From JAWPNA01 sp045402695 (GTDB lineage Bacteria > Acidobacteriota > Polarisedimenticolia > JACPZX01 > DASXTC01): 7,879 nt of DNA. Each line of letters starts with the position of its first letter. Position 1 is the first letter of the stretch. Below are positions 6,487 to 7,879 of the stretch, piece after piece. The notes beneath the pieces were generated by a model. It did no database searches. It was not told the DNA's origin and saw only the letters and a list, made by a program, of their open reading frames with translations. The stretch is from positions 1 through 7,879 of the forward strand of contig JAWPNA010000044.1 of the NCBI GenBank assembly GCA_045402695.1, given 5' to 3'. The position numbers and the translations under genes were made by a program.

Positions 6487-7278
6487 CTAGAGGAGGCTCT
6501 TGCATTGGCCGCCGTCCACCTGGATGACGGTGCCGGTGACATAGGAGGCGCGCTCCGAGCAGAGAAACGCCACCAGGGCCGCGACCTCTTCGGGTCTGCC
6601 AATCCTTCCCGCCGGTGTGCTCTGCTCCATCATCTTGAAGACTTCCTCCATCGAAGTGCCCAACTTGCGGGCCCGTATCTCGACCAGCTCGGCGAGGCGC
6701 TCGGTGCGAGTGTAGCCGGGGCAGACGGTGTTCACCAGGACGTTGTATGGCGCGCACTCCGTGGCCAAGGTCTTGCCGAATCCGGCGACCCCGGCTCGGA
6801 TGCTGTTGGACAGGATGAGCCCCTCGATTGGCTGCTTGACCGAGATCGAGGTGAGGTTCACGACGCGTCCCCACCGGCGCTGCTTCATCTCCGGGACCAC
6901 CTCGCGGCACAGCAGCACGGCGCTCCTGAGGTTCAGACGGAAGGCCTCTTCCCAGGCCTCGGGTCCGACCTCCTCGAAGCCTCCCGGGCGCGGGCCTCCC
7001 GCGTTGGTGATGAGAATGTCGATCTTTCCGAAGCGCCCCCGAACCTCCCGCACCATGCTGGAGATGTCTGACAGGACCGTGACGTCTCCCGCGACCGCAA
7101 GGACATCGCCGCCGGTGTCGCTCTCGATGGCCATGGCGGTTTCGAGAAGCGGCCCGCGCCGCCGGGCGGTCACGGCCACCTGGCAGCCTTCGGAGGAAAG
7201 GGCCGCGGCCACCGCCCGCCCGATCCCGGTGCTCGAGGCCGCCACGAGCGCCACCTTCCCTTGAATGCCCAGGTCCAT
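6487..7278 (-). CDS. SDR-family protein (FabG-like) lacking the catalytic Tyr and Lys
   Basis: A 263-residue short-chain dehydrogenase/reductase-fold protein, normal length for classical SDRs, cytosolic. Rossmann features are present: AASSTGIGRAVA (13-24; the first Gly of TGxxxGxG is Ala), an R-R-R cluster at 39-41 after strand 2, GDV (64-66), TNAGG (91-95) and the C-terminal VTGTVIQVDGGQ (247-258). The catalytic stretch aligns without gaps to ordinary FabG: Ser S144 is kept, but Tyr is S157 and Lys is R161 (in LILSNSIRAG). A known BKR-like SDR subgroup also lacks the usual NAD motif and catalytic tetrad, so this is probably a lineage trait and not damage. The substrate is unknown, and classical SDR catalysis is doubtful. 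The ATG at 7278 was chosen because it sits next to the fold (MDLGIQGKVALV) and has an AGGGGG site 5 nt upstream. An in-frame ATG at 7335 would add 19 residues of no clear homology. It heads the tightly packed minus-strand group. Confidence 0.9.
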   Translation of the reverse strand: MDLGIQGKVALVAASSTGIGRAVAAALSSEGCQVAVTARRRGPLLETAMAIESDTGGDVLAVAGDVTVLSDISSMVREVRGRFGKIDILITNAGGPRPGGFEEVGPEAWEEAFRLNLRSAVLLCREVVPEMKQRRWGRVVNLTSISVKQPIEGLILSNSIRAGVAGFGKTLATECAPYNVLVNTVCPGYTRTERLAELVEIRARKLGTSMEEVFKMMEQSTPAGRIGRPEEVAALVAFLCSERASYVTGTVIQVDGGQCKSLL

Positions 7279-7355
7279 TACGGCCCCCTGCCGCTTGCGG
7301 ATGTTGCCGATATCCTGCCCCAGACCGTCCTGCACGTCCAGTGCCTGCGTGCGTG

Positions 7356-7384
7356 TTGTTGGCCCCAGAGCACCATGTTATACT
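7356..7384 (+). promoter_or_regulatory. Extended -10 promoter for the EF-G-like gene
   Basis: TTGTTG (7356-7361), a 17-nt spacer and TATACT (7379-7384), directly preceded by TGT, i.e. an extended -10 (TGn) arrangement. Transcription would start near 7391, giving a leader of about 72 nt before the EF-G-like gene. The -35 keeps only the TTG part of the consensus; the -10 differs at one base. The rest of the 185-bp gap between the divergent genes shows no other clear element beyond a possible opposite-strand -10 on the same bases. Confidence 0.5.
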
Positions 7385-7453
7385 CCGCGTTCCGTTTCAT
7401 AGAGTTACGCGATTATCCTCATCGCCAGCCGGACCCACTTGCCATTCTGGAAA

Positions 7454-7459
7454 AGGAGG
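7454..7459 (+). promoter_or_regulatory. Strong Shine-Dalgarno of the EF-G-like gene
   Basis: A perfect AGGAGG lies 4 nt before the ATG at 7464. This is the strongest ribosome site in the window, fits a highly expressed translation factor and fixes the start. Confidence 0.75.
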
Positions 7460-7463
7460 GTAG

Positions 7464-7879
7464 ATGAAGATCTACGGCGCTTCCGAGATCCGTGATGTCG
7501 GCGTCGTCGGGCACGGTCACTCGGGGAAGACAAGTCTCGTGTCCGCGCTGCTGTTCGACGCCGGAGCCATCAACCGCCTCGGAAAAGTGGATGATGGAAC
7601 GACGGTGACGGACTTCGACGAGGAGTCGATCGCCCGCAAGAAGTCGGTCTCCTCCGCCCTCTGCTATCTGGAATGGGACAAGATCAAGATCAACTTGATC
7701 GACACTCCAGGCTATGGGGCCTTCCTGCACGAAACCCGCGGAGGCATGCGCGTGGTGGATGGCGCGATCGTGGTGGTTTCCGCCGTGGCGGGAGTCGAGG
7801 TCTCCACTTCCAAGGTCTGGAGCTACGCCGACGAGTTCGAGGTCCCCCGCGTGATCGTGCTCAACAAGATGGATCGCGA
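7464..7879 (+). CDS. EF-G-like translational GTPase, N-terminal part (cut by window)
   Basis: The first 138 codons of an elongation factor G-family GTPase; a full protein is usually near 700 residues. G-domain motifs appear in order: P-loop GHGHSGKT (16-23); switch I region DFDEESIARKKSVSS (50-64), with S61 where canonical EF-G has the Thr of RGITI; DTPGY (80-84) as the switch II motif; GVEVSTSKVW (110-119); and NKMD (134-137) close to the window end. Canonical EF-G, EF-Tu and LepA have DTPGH with the catalytic His; here it is Tyr (Y84). Together with R-x-x-S in switch I this resembles the EF-G-2 or EF-G-like branch, such as the Thermus thermophilus EF-G-2 (DAPGY), more than the main fusA product. 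Some phyla use such proteins beside or in place of the canonical factor, so which one this is cannot be decided here. No str-operon neighbours (rpsL, rpsG, tuf) are visible upstream; the gene is divergent from the SDR gene. Confidence 0.92.
   Translation, partial: MKIYGASEIRDVGVVGHGHSGKTSLVSALLFDAGAINRLGKVDDGTTVTDFDEESIARKKSVSSALCYLEWDKIKINLIDTPGYGAFLHETRGGMRVVDGAIVVVSAVAGVEVSTSKVWSYADEFEVPRVIVLNKMDR

Noticed and set aside
7419..7730. A 103-codon minus-strand open frame at the right end
   Set aside because: It covers the Shine-Dalgarno and the P-loop and DTPGY region of the EF-G-like gene on the other strand; no support of its own.

Overview
The window is densely coding, GC-rich bacterial DNA. 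No sequence search could be run, so the source stays open. Base composition, a 'DTPGY'-type EF-G-like GTPase and GTG/ATG genes packed into one long directon would fit an uncultured environmental lineage such as Acidobacteriota, but that is only an inference. I see no RNA gene, insertion sequence, integrase, CRISPR array or long repeat, and no gene-free stretch over 300 bases.

Layout. From about 7278 down to position 1, six genes run on the minus strand. In transcription order they are: an SDR-family protein that lacks the usual catalytic Tyr/Lys; a MauE/DoxX-like membrane protein with a C-terminal thioredoxin-like domain; two tandem homologous exported thioredoxin-fold proteins with CPHC active sites; an OPT-family transporter; and a GT39-like polytopic glycosyltransferase with C-terminal TPRs that runs off the left edge. 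The first four genes are very tightly packed (stop next to start, 7-nt gap, 4-nt overlap or 17-nt gap), which suggests one transcript. The OPT gene follows a 70-nt gap holding a near-consensus sigma70-type promoter (TTGACC-16-TATAAT), so the OPT and glycosyltransferase genes can probably also be transcribed separately. On the plus strand, a divergent 185-bp gap leads to the first 138 codons of an EF-G-like translational GTPase that runs off the right edge.

How the genes may work together. The best-supported module is the MauE-like protein plus the two CPHC proteins. MauE-like proteins are membrane partners of periplasmic thioredoxins (as in MauE/MauD of methylamine utilisation), so this looks like an envelope thiol-disulfide system with two non-identical soluble partners. 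Both paralogs share an N-terminal domain I do not recognise and a third cysteine exactly 14 residues before the CPHC motif. Whether the SDR, OPT transporter and glycosyltransferase belong to the same pathway cannot be told from the sequence. None of the families is new in itself; the arrangement and the atypical active sites are the points of interest.
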